Source: Phycicoccus flavus
GTDB lineage: Bacteria > Actinomycetota > Actinomycetes > Actinomycetales > Dermatophilaceae
Direction of reading: 5' to 3'
Assembly (NCBI RefSeq): GCF_004025965.2
Contig: NZ_SAYU02000008.1
Location: forward strand, 25,533-89,532
DNA length: 64,000 bases
Program-made: the position numbers and the translations under genes
Part shown: positions 44,911-53,237 of the stretch, one piece after another
Numbering within the stretch: position 1 is the stretch's first letter
Layout: each line of letters begins with the position of its first letter
Notes under the pieces: model-generated
What the model saw: only the letters and a program-made list of their open reading frames with translations
Told to the model about the DNA's origin: nothing
The model's database searches: none

Positions 44911-45884
44911 CAGACCACCCCCGCCCGGCGACGCGCGGCGCGGACGCCGGCGAGCTGCACCAGCCCGACCAGCAGGAGCATGACCCCGAAGATGACGGCC
45001 GCGGCGGACGCGAAGCCCAGCTGCGGTACGGAGGTCGTGAACGCCCAACGGTAGATGTAAACCTCGATCACCTCGGTGGAGTAGTACGGCCCGCCGCCGG
45101 TCATCGTGAGCATCAGGTCGAAGATCTGCAGGTTCTGCTCGATGGTCAGCAGCGTGATGATGACCAGGAAGGGCATCAGCAGGGGGAACGTGATGTGCCG
45201 GAAGACCTTGAAGGTGCCCGCGCCGTCGACCTGTGCGGCTTCCTGCAGGTCGCGTGGCACGGTCTGCAGGGCGGCGAGCCAGTAGATCATCGTGACCCCG
45301 ACCCACTTCCAGGTGTGCACCCCCATGACGGTCCAGAGGGCGGTGCTCGAGGAGCCGAGGAAGTCGATGCCCTGGTCGCGCAGCCCGGAGTCGACGAGGG
45401 CCAGGTTCACGGGACCGCTGGCCGGGTCGAAGACGAACTGCATGACCACGCCGACGATGGCCGTGGTCGTGACGACGGGCAGGAAGAAGGCGGTCCGGAA
45501 GATGCGCTGGAACGGCAGTCGCGGGTGGTTCAGCACCATCGCCAGCACGAGGCCGATGAGGACCCGGACCGGGACCGTGACGAGCATGAACAGGAACGTG
45601 ATCTTGAAGGAGTTCCAGAACAGGCTGTCGCGGAAGACGTCCGCGTAGTTCTGCAGCCCGACGAAGGTCTGCGGCGAGCCGAACCCGTTCCACTGCAGGA
45701 GCGAGTACCACCAGCTGGCGGCCACCGGCCACAGCGTGTAGAGGCCGTACAGGACGAGCGTCGGCAGGAGGAAGACGTAGATCCAGCGGTCCCGCCAGAG
45801 CCGCGCCAGGGTGCCGATGCGGCGCGGCCCCTGCCGAGGGGCGAGCGCGCCGGTGGCCGGCGCGCCGGTGGTGGAGGCCGTCAC
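44910..45884 (-). CDS. Sugar ABC transporter permease 1 (CUT1 class)
   Basis: A 324-residue permease. Helix one is WIYVFLLPTLVLYGLYTLWPVAASWWYSLLQW and the EAA loop is DLQEAAQVDGAGTFKVFRHITFPLLMP. It pairs with the following permease to form the channel. The GTG start overlaps the stop of the binding-protein gene by 4 bp. No ATPase gene exists in this operon, so a shared ATPase such as UgpC/MsiK must energise it. Confidence 0.9.
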   Translation of the reverse strand: MTASTTGAPATGALAPRQGPRRIGTLARLWRDRWIYVFLLPTLVLYGLYTLWPVAASWWYSLLQWNGFGSPQTFVGLQNYADVFRDSLFWNSFKITFLFMLVTVPVRVLIGLVLAMVLNHPRLPFQRIFRTAFFLPVVTTTAIVGVVMQFVFDPASGPVNLALVDSGLRDQGIDFLGSSSTALWTVMGVHTWKWVGVTMIYWLAALQTVPRDLQEAAQVDGAGTFKVFRHITFPLLMPFLVIITLLTIEQNLQIFDLMLTMTGGGPYYSTEVIEVYIYRWAFTTSVPQLGFASAAAVIFGVMLLLVGLVQLAGVRAARRRAGVV

Positions 45885-47365
45885 TTGGCGTAGTCCTTCG
45901 CGGTGAAGTCCTGCGAGCGGTCCACGTCGCCGAACGCCCAGTCCTTGACGGACGCACCGTCGACCTGGGAGACGGCGGCCTCCCGGGCCGCGGAGCTCTG
46001 GTCGCTCAGCTTGGTCAGGGCGCCCTTGACGTCCGTGACCTGGCCGCTGAAGACGCCCTGGATGATCGTGCCCAGGCTCGGCTCCACGGGGGCCTTCTTG
46101 CCGAGGGCGGTGGCGACCGCGGGGTTGCGCGCCTCGGGGGTCGGACCGACCCGCACCTGCTCGTCGAACATCGCGATGGCCTTCTTGTACGACGGCGCGG
46201 CCTGCGAGGAGGCGACGGCCGCCAGGTCCAGCGGCGGCTGGTCCATGGCCTCGGCCAGCCCCTGCTGGTACTCCTTCGCGGAGAGCATGACCATGAGCTC
46301 GGAGGCCTGGTCCACCTTGTCGGACTGCCCGGAGAGCCAGAAGGTGCCGCCGATGGGGGAGTGGAGCAGCTGCGCGGGGGAGCCGTCGGCCGTCGGGATG
46401 CCGCCGACCGCGAGCTTCGGCAGCAGCGAGGAGAAGTCGTTGCGCACGACGCCCGCGTTGTAGGGCCCGTCGAAGACCAGGCCGGCGGCCCCGGCGGCCC
46501 AGCGGGCCCGTCCGGCGCGCGCGTCGAGCGAGGTGCTCGCGGGGAACAGCGAGCCGTCGGTGCGGAACGCCGTGAGGAACTCGATGGCCTGGACGAAGGC
46601 GTCGTCGTCGAAGGCGTACTCACCGGTGCTCAGGTCGATGCCGTCCATGGACCCGCCGACGACGCCGTTGAAGCCGGCCGTCTGCGCGAGCTGCAGGACG
46701 AAGGCCTGCATGCGCTCGGCGAACTTCAGCGGCAGCAGGATGCCCGCGGTGCCGCTCTTCTGGATCGCCCGGGCGGCGGCCCGCACGTCGTCCCAGCTGG
46801 AGGGCATGTTCTCGGGGTCCACCCCGGCCTTCTGGAGGATGTCGCTGTTCCCCCACAGCAGCGCGTCGTACTGACGCGGGCTGAAGATGGGGAAGGAGTA
46901 CAGCTTGTCCTCGAAGCGGTGCACGCCGTCGAGCAGGGTGTCCTCGCCGAGCGCGGAGGTGATGTCGTCGGCGGTGGACAGCGGCGAGAACCAGCCCTGC
47001 TGCAGGAGCACCGTGACCGGGACACCGACGCCGGCGAGTGAGAAGACGTCGGGTAGCTGCTTGCTGCCGAAGGCGAGCTGGAGGGCCTTGCCCTGGTCGT
47101 TCGGGTTGTAGACCGTGTAGTCGACCTTGGGGCCGCCCTGCTGCGTGAACGCCGCGAAGGTCTTCTCCTGCAGGCTCTTCAGCGGGTTGAACTGGTCCCA
47201 CCAGGCGAGGTTGCCGGACCCGCCGGAGCTGCCGCCCGAGGGGGCGCCGGCGCCCGACGCGCCGCTTCCTGCCGTCCGTGGGGCGGTGTTGCAGGCGCCG
47301 AGGGCTCCGGTGGCGGCGAGCAGTCCGAGGGTGGAGAGCACCTGACGGCGGGACGTGGGGGACAT
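45881..47365 (-). CDS. Sugar ABC transporter solute-binding lipoprotein
   Basis: A 494-residue substrate-binding protein and first gene of the minus-strand carbohydrate operon. The N terminus SPTSRRQVLSTLGLLAATGALGAC has a twin-arginine motif and a lipobox ending at Cys26, followed by a Gly/Ser linker. The mature domain begins GNLAWWDQFNPLKSLQEKTFAAF, and RQYDALLWGNSDILQKAGV is the typical hinge stretch. ATG 47365 has GGAAGG about 7 bp upstream. It should bind an extracellular oligosaccharide, perhaps one released by the secreted glycosidase. Confidence 0.9.
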   Translation of the reverse strand: MSPTSRRQVLSTLGLLAATGALGACNTAPRTAGSGASGAGAPSGGSSGGSGNLAWWDQFNPLKSLQEKTFAAFTQQGGPKVDYTVYNPNDQGKALQLAFGSKQLPDVFSLAGVGVPVTVLLQQGWFSPLSTADDITSALGEDTLLDGVHRFEDKLYSFPIFSPRQYDALLWGNSDILQKAGVDPENMPSSWDDVRAAARAIQKSGTAGILLPLKFAERMQAFVLQLAQTAGFNGVVGGSMDGIDLSTGEYAFDDDAFVQAIEFLTAFRTDGSLFPASTSLDARAGRARWAAGAAGLVFDGPYNAGVVRNDFSSLLPKLAVGGIPTADGSPAQLLHSPIGGTFWLSGQSDKVDQASELMVMLSAKEYQQGLAEAMDQPPLDLAAVASSQAAPSYKKAIAMFDEQVRVGPTPEARNPAVATALGKKAPVEPSLGTIIQGVFSGQVTDVKGALTKLSDQSSAAREAAVSQVDGASVKDWAFGDVDRSQDFTAKDYAK

Positions 47366-47416
47366 GCGGGGTCCTTCCTCGCTGAAGGGGGGTCGACGGT
47401 GACCGTAGCCGAAAAA

Positions 47417-47523
47417 TACATCGTTGGAAACCGTCCGCGTCCCACGACTGGTGAAGGCGCTGGTCCGGACCCCCCACTTCCCCGCGAGCACCCCTTGACC
47501 TGCTCGCTACCACGTTGTAATCA
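47417..47523. promoter_or_regulatory. Divergent promoters with two candidate LacI operators
   Basis: Two 12-bp sites fit TACNNCGTTGNA: TACATCGTTGGA at 47417-47428 and TACCACGTTGTA at 47508-47519. Both resemble a palindrome centred on CG, as LacI-family operators do. The right site lies within a good plus-strand promoter, TTGACC at 47495-47500 and TAATCA at 47518-47523 with a 17-bp spacer. The left site is adjacent to TATTTT, a possible minus-strand -10 at 47411-47416. The arrangement would let the LacI protein control both transcription units. Confidence 0.6.
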
Positions 47524-47594
47524 TGGCACCCCGAGCCGGGCTGCGGACTTCGCCGCCCGCCCTCCCGAGCCGACGACGCCTCGAACGGAGACCC

Positions 47595-49577
47595 ATGCGT
47601 CCCACCCCACCCCGCTCACCCTTCGGGTCCGCGCTGCGACCCGCTGTGGCCGTGCTGGCCCTCGGCGCCCTCGTCGCCACGCCCACGGCGGCCAGCGCCG
47701 CCGACGACGACCCGACGCCGACCGCGGTCATCCAGGTCGGCAAGCCGGGACCTGCGATCTCTCCCCTGCTCACGGGGGTGAACAACGACCAGTGGTTCGA
47801 CGAGTCGCACGGGCTGTGGCACGCGGAGACCGACTCGCCCGACGCCGACGCGGTGGCCAAGACCGCGCGGGCCGGGATCGGGCTGGTCCGCTACCCCGGG
47901 GGGACCCCGGCCAGCCTGTTCCAGTGGAAGCGGGCCATCGGCCCGACCGACCAGCGCGGCTGTCAGACCGACGCCCGCTCGGGCGATCCGCGGGACAGCA
48001 TCTACGGCCCGGACGAGCACCTCGAGACCGTGGACGCGATGGGCGCCGAGGCCTCGATCATGGTGCCCTTCCCGCTCCAGACCCCGCAGGACGCCGCGGA
48101 CTGGGTCGAGTACCTGAACGCCCCGGCCGGCACCAACCCCGGCGGCGGCACCGCGTGGGCGGACGTGCGCGCCGAGAACGGGCACGTCGCGCCGCGCCCG
48201 GTCCGCTACTTCGAGGTCGGCAACGAGCACGACCGCTCGGAGCAGCGCTTCTGGATGTCCTCCGACGTCTCGGTCGCGATGCACCAGTACGCCTTCGGCG
48301 GGTCCCAGCCGCAGGAGGACCAGCGCCTCGGCCGCGGCTGCGACGTCAGCAACGACGTCGTGTCCGACGGCAGCGGCGGCCAGGTGCTGCACGTGCCGTA
48401 CCCGCCAGTCGCGCCGGACAGCCAGACCGTCCGCGTGGACGGCGCCACCTGGACCGAGGTCGGCTCGCTGGCCACCGCCGGCCCCACCGACCGCGTCTAC
48501 GTCATCGACGACGCGACCGGTGAGGTGACCTTCGGCGACGGCACGCACGGAGCCGTGCCGCCCGCCGGGACGGCCGTGCGCGCCGACTACACCTCCGGTC
48601 CGCACGCCGGGTTCGTCGACATCTACAAGGCCATGAAGGCCGTCGACCCCGACATCGACGTGTGCGCCACCTGGGCGCCGATCACGCAGGACAGCGGGTA
48701 CGGCGGCGAGACGCTGCCCGAGCTGCTAGCCCGCACCGGACACGGCGACGACTACGACTGCCTGGCCGTGCACCCGTACACCAACTACCGACGGGACTTC
48801 GGCTCCTCGGTGGACAGCGCCCAGCAGCTGCACGACTGGACGATGATCGGCGAGGCGCAGGCCACGAGGATCCTGCAGCACTACCGCGACAGGGTCGACG
48901 GCGCCGGCCGGCCGGACGCCTACGTCACGACCTCCGAGTTCGGCGCGCTCTTCTTCGGTCCCCACGACACCCGCGCCTACCGGAGCTGGAACACGGCGAT
49001 GTCGCACGCCACGTACATGGCCTCGCAGTGGACCCGGCTCGCCGACCTCGGCGTGCCGTGGGCCGAGGGCAACACCCTGATCTCCGAGACCCCGACCGGC
49101 CTGCGCGCCGTCCTCGGCGGGGAGCCCGACTTCGTCGAGACCTCCGAGGCCGTGGTGCGGCGGGCGCTGAAGCCCGTCGTCCAGAACGGCGGCCACGTCG
49201 TCGCGCACCACGTGAACGACAACCCGCTGGTCCAGGCGGACCCCACCTCGCTGGGGTCGCAGTACGAGGCCCTGGCGGTCACGTCCGTCCTCGGTGACGA
49301 CGGGCACCTGCGGGTCGTCCTGGTCAACCGCAACGCCACCGACGCGGTCCGGACCAACGTCGCCACGCCGAGGTCGCACCACGCCTCGACGGCCGAGGTC
49401 ACCGAGGTCGTCGGGTACAACGACGACCCCAACCGCACGTCCGTCGAGAGCCACAACGCGAGCTCGCACCCGGACGAGGTGACTGTGGAACGCCGGACGA
49501 TGCGGGTGGGCAAGGGTGCCGTGCACCTCACCCTCCCGGCGCACTCGGTGACGGTCCTGGACCTCACCACCGGCTGA
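47595..49577 (+). CDS. Secreted clan GH-A glycoside hydrolase (GH51-like)
   Basis: A 660-residue exported glycosidase. A Sec signal (ALRPAVAVLALGALVATPTAASA) covers the first 35 residues. The TIM-barrel motifs fit clan A arabinofuranosidase-like enzymes: LVRYPGGT near residue 98, acid/base Glu211 in YFEVGNEHD, and probable nucleophile Glu448 in VTTSEFG. Residues about 264-336 form an inserted beta-module with EVTFGDGTHGAVPPAGTAVRADY. A C-terminal beta-domain ends with HLTLPAHSVTVLDL. ATG 47595 has GGAG 4 bp upstream. It is divergent from the importer operon and probably cuts a polymer outside the cell; exact family and sugar are uncertain. Confidence 0.8.
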   Translation: MRPTPPRSPFGSALRPAVAVLALGALVATPTAASAADDDPTPTAVIQVGKPGPAISPLLTGVNNDQWFDESHGLWHAETDSPDADAVAKTARAGIGLVRYPGGTPASLFQWKRAIGPTDQRGCQTDARSGDPRDSIYGPDEHLETVDAMGAEASIMVPFPLQTPQDAADWVEYLNAPAGTNPGGGTAWADVRAENGHVAPRPVRYFEVGNEHDRSEQRFWMSSDVSVAMHQYAFGGSQPQEDQRLGRGCDVSNDVVSDGSGGQVLHVPYPPVAPDSQTVRVDGATWTEVGSLATAGPTDRVYVIDDATGEVTFGDGTHGAVPPAGTAVRADYTSGPHAGFVDIYKAMKAVDPDIDVCATWAPITQDSGYGGETLPELLARTGHGDDYDCLAVHPYTNYRRDFGSSVDSAQQLHDWTMIGEAQATRILQHYRDRVDGAGRPDAYVTTSEFGALFFGPHDTRAYRSWNTAMSHATYMASQWTRLADLGVPWAEGNTLISETPTGLRAVLGGEPDFVETSEAVVRRALKPVVQNGGHVVAHHVNDNPLVQADPTSLGSQYEALAVTSVLGDDGHLRVVLVNRNATDAVRTNVATPRSHHASTAEVTEVVGYNDDPNRTSVESHNASSHPDEVTVERRTMRVGKGAVHLTLPAHSVTVLDLTTG

Positions 49578-49613
49578 CCGTTCCCTATCAGCCGGCTGAC
49601 CGTTCCCTATCAG
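49570..49613 (+). repeat. 22-bp perfect tandem duplication at the gene end
   Basis: Bases 49570-49591 are repeated exactly at 49592-49613. Each unit contains CTGACCGTTCCCTATCAG, with short inverted ends CTGA/TCAG. The first unit includes the stop codon of the secreted glycosidase. It lies just before the terminator and the right direct repeat. Confidence 0.9.
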
Positions 49614-49616
49614 GCC

Positions 49617-49639
49617 GGCCCCGACGATCCGTCGGGGCC
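49617..49639 (+). terminator. Hairpin after the secreted glycosidase
   Basis: GGCCCCGAC at 49617-49625 pairs perfectly with GTCGGGGCC at 49631-49639 around GATCC. The right arm runs 4 bp into the 465-bp direct repeat, so the repeat junction is inside the stem. Confidence 0.75.
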
Positions 49640-50100
49640 GACCTGACGGGCCGCGCCCGCCGCCCGGCGTGCCAGGCTGGGGGCATGGCACGCAGCATCG
49701 CGACGAACGACGAGGTCGACCTCGACGGGCTCCTGGAGTTCGTCCGGCCCCGGCACCGGATGGTCCTCATGACGACGCGCGGCTCCGACGGCCGCCCGCA
49801 GGCCTCGCCGGTGACCGGTGGGGTCGACGACGCGGGGCGGATCGTCGTGACGAGCTACCCGGAGCGGGCCAAGGTCCGCAACGCGCGCCGGGACAGCCGC
49901 GCCAGCGTGCTCGTCCTGTCCGACGACTTCGGCGACGCCTGGGTGCAGGTCGACGGCGACGTCGAGGTCGTCGACGCCGCCGACGACGTCGAGCCGTTCG
50001 TCGAGTACTTCCGCAACATCGCGGGCGAGCACTCGGACTGGGACGAGTACCGGCAGGCGATGGTCGACCAGGGCAAGTCCCTGCTGCGGATCACCCCGAC
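49636..50100 (+). repeat. Right copy of 465-bp perfect direct repeat
   Basis: Identical to 36755-37219. It includes the last three codons of the DUF4184 reading frame as a relic (GACCTGA, at 49640-49646), with no DUF4184 gene in front of it. That shows the sequence was copied from a DUF4184-PPOX junction. Confidence 0.97.
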
Positions 50101-50155
50101 GCGCTGGTCCCCCGTCGCCACCGGGGGCTTCCCGGCCCGCCTGGCCGACGAGTGA
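49685..50155 (+). CDS. PPOX-class F420/flavin-dependent protein, copy 2
   Basis: A 156-residue split-barrel protein, the second copy of the gene at 36804. The DNA is identical up to 50100 and then diverges, mostly at silent positions at first, ending PARLADE. The difference at the 3' end looks like two alleles of one gene from related strains. Both copies are intact and keep the cofactor-binding residues. The promoter region is duplicated too, so both should be expressed alike. It is followed by the convergent peptide-transport operon. Confidence 0.85.
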   Translation: MARSIATNDEVDLDGLLEFVRPRHRMVLMTTRGSDGRPQASPVTGGVDDAGRIVVTSYPERAKVRNARRDSRASVLVLSDDFGDAWVQVDGDVEVVDAADDVEPFVEYFRNIAGEHSDWDEYRQAMVDQGKSLLRITPTRWSPVATGGFPARLADE

Positions 50156-50194
50156 CAGGGGCCGTCGCCGACCAGGTGGGGGTCCGGAGCGGCG

Positions 50195-51154
50195 TCAGTG
50201 CAGCCGCACCCGCGGGTCGAGGACGGCGTAGAGCGCGTCGACGACGATGTTCGCGAGGACCACGGCCGTCGAGGCCAGCAGCACGACGCCGATGATGACC
50301 GGCAGGTCCTGCTGGTTGATGGCGTCGACCGCGGTCTTGCCGAGCCCCGGGAGGCTGAAGACCTGCTCGGTGACGACGGCGCCGCCGAGCAGCGCGGCGA
50401 CGTCGATGCCGAACTGGGTGACCACCGGGGTCAGGGCGCTGCGCAGCGCGTGCCGCACGACGACCCGGCGCTCGCCGATGCCCTTGGACCGGGCGGTGCG
50501 CACGTAGTCCTCGCCGAGGACGTCGAGCATGCTGCCGCGGGTGAGCCGGGTGTAGGTGGCCGCCTGCACGAGCGCGAGGGTGAACCACGGCAGGACGAGG
50601 TGCTGGACCCACGGCCAGGCCCCACCGGCGAGGGGGACGTAGCCCCCGGCGGGGAAGACCGTGATGCCGCGCAGGGTGAGCTGGAAGTACAGCCCGTAGA
50701 GGAGCACGAGGCCGAGCAGGAACGTCGGCATCGAGTAGAAGAACAGCGAGAACACGGTGAGGGAGCGGTCCGTGGCCGAGCGCGGGCGCACCGCGGAGAC
50801 GACACCGTTGGTCACCCCGAGCGCCACCCAGATGACGGCCGCGCCGAGGACGAGCGAGCCGGTGACCGGGATGGCCGCGCCGAGGATGGTCGTCACCGGC
50901 ACCTGGTGGTAGTAGTCGTACCCGAGGTCGCCGTGCAGGGCCCGCCAGACGAACAGCAGGTACTGCTTCCAGATCGGCTGGTCCAGCCCCAGCCGGTGCG
51001 CGACGAGCGCGATGGTCTCGGGCGTGGCCTGCCGGCCGGCCAGGGTGCGGGCGACGTTGTTCGGCGCGATGTAGAAGAGCGCGAACACGGCCATCGTGAT
51101 GAGCCAGAGGACGACGACGCCCTGGCCGACGCGGCGGACGAGGAAGCGGGTCAC
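50195..51154 (-). CDS. Peptide/oligopeptide ABC permease 1 (DppB/OppB type)
   Basis: A 319-residue permease, last gene of the operon. The N terminus RFLVRRVGQGVVVLWLITMAVFALFYIAP and the stretch GEDYVRTARSKGIGERRVVVRHALRSALTPVVTQFG, which contains the EAA-like loop, are hallmarks of DppB/OppB. Six helices are visible. The GTG start overlaps the DppC-type stop by 4 bp. It forms the channel with the second permease for uptake of a peptide or related compound. Confidence 0.92.
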   Translation of the reverse strand: MTRFLVRRVGQGVVVLWLITMAVFALFYIAPNNVARTLAGRQATPETIALVAHRLGLDQPIWKQYLLFVWRALHGDLGYDYYHQVPVTTILGAAIPVTGSLVLGAAVIWVALGVTNGVVSAVRPRSATDRSLTVFSLFFYSMPTFLLGLVLLYGLYFQLTLRGITVFPAGGYVPLAGGAWPWVQHLVLPWFTLALVQAATYTRLTRGSMLDVLGEDYVRTARSKGIGERRVVVRHALRSALTPVVTQFGIDVAALLGGAVVTEQVFSLPGLGKTAVDAINQQDLPVIIGVVLLASTAVVLANIVVDALYAVLDPRVRLH

Positions 51155-52143
51155 GAGGCACCTCCCACGACGGTCGCGCCACGGTCGCCGCGCGGGTCGA
51201 AGGCGTCGCGCACGCCGTCGCCGAAGAGGTTGAAGGCGAGGGTGGTGACGAGCAGGGCGAGGCCGGGGAAGAAGACGAACCACCACGAGGTCGTGTAGTA
51301 CGTCGTCGCCTCGTCGATCATCCCGCCCCAGTCCGGGGTGGGCGGGGGCAGCCCGAGGCCGAGGAAGGACAGCGACGCCTCGGTGAGGATGACGATGGGG
51401 ATGAGCAGCGAGGTGTAGACGATGACCGGTGCGAGGACGTTGGGCAGGACGTCGACGAACATGATCCGGACGTCGCCGGCCCCGAGCGAGCGGGCGGCCT
51501 CGACGAACTCCCGCTCCCGCAGCGAGATCACCTGGCCGCGCACGATGCGGGCCACCGAGGCCCAGCTGAACGAGCCGATGACGACGATCGTCACCCCGAG
51601 CCCGGCCCCGGTGATCGACACCAGCGCGATGGCGACGAGGAGGAAGGGCATCGACAGGACGATGTCGACGAGCCGCGCCAGCAGGGTGTCGACGAAGCCG
51701 CCGACGAACCCCGCGACGAGCCCGACGACGACGCCGATGACGACGGTCAGGGCCGTCGCGACGACCCCGACGAGGAGGGAGATCCGGGCGCCGTAGGCGA
51801 TCCGGACGAGGATGTCGCGGCCGAGGTCGTCGGTGCCGAACCAGAAGGTCCCGTTGGGTCCGACCGGCAGCCCGTCGGGGGAGAGGCCGTCCTGGCGGAA
51901 CTGCTGGTCGGGGCCGTGCCCGGTCAGCGCCGCGACGACCGGGGCGAACACGGCGAGCAGGACGACGAGGACGATGACGGCGAGGGAGACCATCGCCACC
52001 CGGTCCCGGCGCAGCCGCTGCCAGGCCAGCGCCCACGGGGAGCGGCCCTCGATGCGGCGGCGTCCCCCCGGGACCTCCTCCGGCGGCGCCGCGGGCTCGC
52101 CGGCGCCCGGGCCGGTCGGGCGGGTGGCGCGGTCGGTGCTCAC
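51151..52143 (-). CDS. Peptide/oligopeptide ABC permease 2 (DppC/OppC type)
   Basis: A 330-residue permease of the DppC group. A proline-rich N terminus precedes WALAWQRLRRDRVAMVSLAVIVLVVLLAVFAPVV and the family stretch FWFGTDDLGRDILVRIAYGARISLLVGV. The EAA-type loop is REREFVEAARSLGAGDVRIMFVDVLPNVLAPVIV. Its GTG start overlaps the stop of the ATPase gene upstream by 4 bp. The pair of permeases is in the normal order for peptide transporters on this strand. Confidence 0.92.
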   Translation of the reverse strand: MSTDRATRPTGPGAGEPAAPPEEVPGGRRRIEGRSPWALAWQRLRRDRVAMVSLAVIVLVVLLAVFAPVVAALTGHGPDQQFRQDGLSPDGLPVGPNGTFWFGTDDLGRDILVRIAYGARISLLVGVVATALTVVIGVVVGLVAGFVGGFVDTLLARLVDIVLSMPFLLVAIALVSITGAGLGVTIVVIGSFSWASVARIVRGQVISLREREFVEAARSLGAGDVRIMFVDVLPNVLAPVIVYTSLLIPIVILTEASLSFLGLGLPPPTPDWGGMIDEATTYYTTSWWFVFFPGLALLVTTLAFNLFGDGVRDAFDPRGDRGATVVGGAS

Positions 52144-53237
52144 GGAGTCTCCTCCTCGGGCGTCGCGGCCGCCGCGTTCTCGTCCTGCTCGGCGGTGATC
52201 TCGCTGTCCTGCACCTGCGGGGTCGCCGCCCCGAGGTCCTCGCCGCGCTGCAGCGGGTGCAGACAGGCGGCGACGTGGTCCGCGGTGTCGTCGTGGCTCC
52301 GGCGCAGCACCGGCACCTCGGCGGCGCAGTCCGCGCGCGCCTTCGGGCAGCGGGTGTGGAACCGGCAGCCGGACGGCGGGTTGGTCGGGGTCGGCAGGTC
52401 GCCGGCGAGGACGACGCGCTCGCGGCTGTCCGACACGTCGGGGTCGGCCACGGGCAGCGCCGACAGCAGCGCCCGGGTGTAGGGGTGGCGCGGCCGGTCG
52501 AACAGCTCCTCGGTGGGGGCGACCTCGACGACCTGCCCGAGGTACATGACGGCGATCCGGTCGCTCACGTGCCGGACGACCGAGAGGTCGTGGGAGATGA
52601 AGACGTAGGTGAGCCCGAGCTCCTCCTGGAGGTCCAGGAGGAGGTTGAGCACCTGGGCCTGGATCGACACGTCCAGGGCCGACACGGGCTCGTCGCAGAT
52701 GACGAGCCGGGGCCGCAGGGCCAGCGCCCGGGCCACCCCGATCCGCTGGCGCTGCCCGCCGGAGAACTCGGCCGGGAAGCGGTTGTAGTGCTCGGGGTTC
52801 AGGCCGACCCGCTCCATGAGCTCCTGGACCGAGCGCCTGCGCTCGCCCTTGGCGCCGATGCCGTGGATGTCGAACGGGTCGCCGATGATCGAGCCGACCC
52901 GCCGCCGCGGGTTGAGCGAGCCGTACGGGTCCTGGAAGACCAGCTGCACCTCGCGGCGGACCGCCCGCATCCGCGAGCCGGTGGCGCGGGTGATGTCCTC
53001 GCCGTCGAAGGTCACCGTGCCGCCGTCGACGTCGTACAGGCGCGACATGCACCGGGCGAGGGTGGACTTGCCGCAGCCGGTCTCGCCGACGAGGCCGAGG
53101 GTCTCGCCGGGGCGGACCTCCAGGCTCACGTCGTCGACGGCGTGCACCCGCTCCGCGGAGCGGCGCAGCAGCGTCGTGCTGCGGACCGGGAAGGACTTCG
53201 TCACGTGCTCGGCCACGAGCAGCGGGGTCGCGGTCAC
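52140..53237 (-). CDS. Peptide ABC transporter ATPase (DppF/OppF type)
   Basis: A 365-residue ATPase. Walker A is [13 protein letters not shown] near residue 51, Q-loop [12 protein letters not shown], signature [15 protein letters not shown], Walker [15 protein letters not shown], and the switch His in FISHDLSVV. The C-terminal cysteine-rich stretch [23 protein letters not shown] is the oligopeptide-type extension, likely an Fe-S or metal site. A 40-residue Ala/Glu-rich tail follows. GTG 53237 overlaps the preceding ATPase stop by 4 bp. Confidence 0.92.
   Translation of the reverse strand: MTATPLLVAEHVTKSFPVRSTTLLRRSAERVHAVDDVSLEVRPGETLGLVGETGCGKSTLARCMSRLYDVDGGTVTFDGEDITRATGSRMRAVRREVQLVFQDPYGSLNPRRRVGSIIGDPFDIHGIGAKGERRRSVQELMERVGLNPEHYNRFPAEFSGGQRQRIGVARALALRPRLVICDEPVSALDVSIQAQVLNLLLDLQEELGLTYVFISHDLSVVRHVSDRIAVMYLGQVVEVAPTEELFDRPRHPYTRALLSALPVADPDVSDSRERVVLAGDLPTPTNPPSGCRFHTRCPKARADCAAEVPVLRRSHDDTADHVAACLHPLQRGEDLGAATPQVQDSEITAEQDENAAAATPEEETP

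Noticed and set aside
37220..49635. Insertion sequence or integrative element as the cause of the duplication
   Set aside because: No transposase, integrase, terminal inverted repeats or tRNA attachment site was found at either junction; the repeats are ordinary gene sequence.
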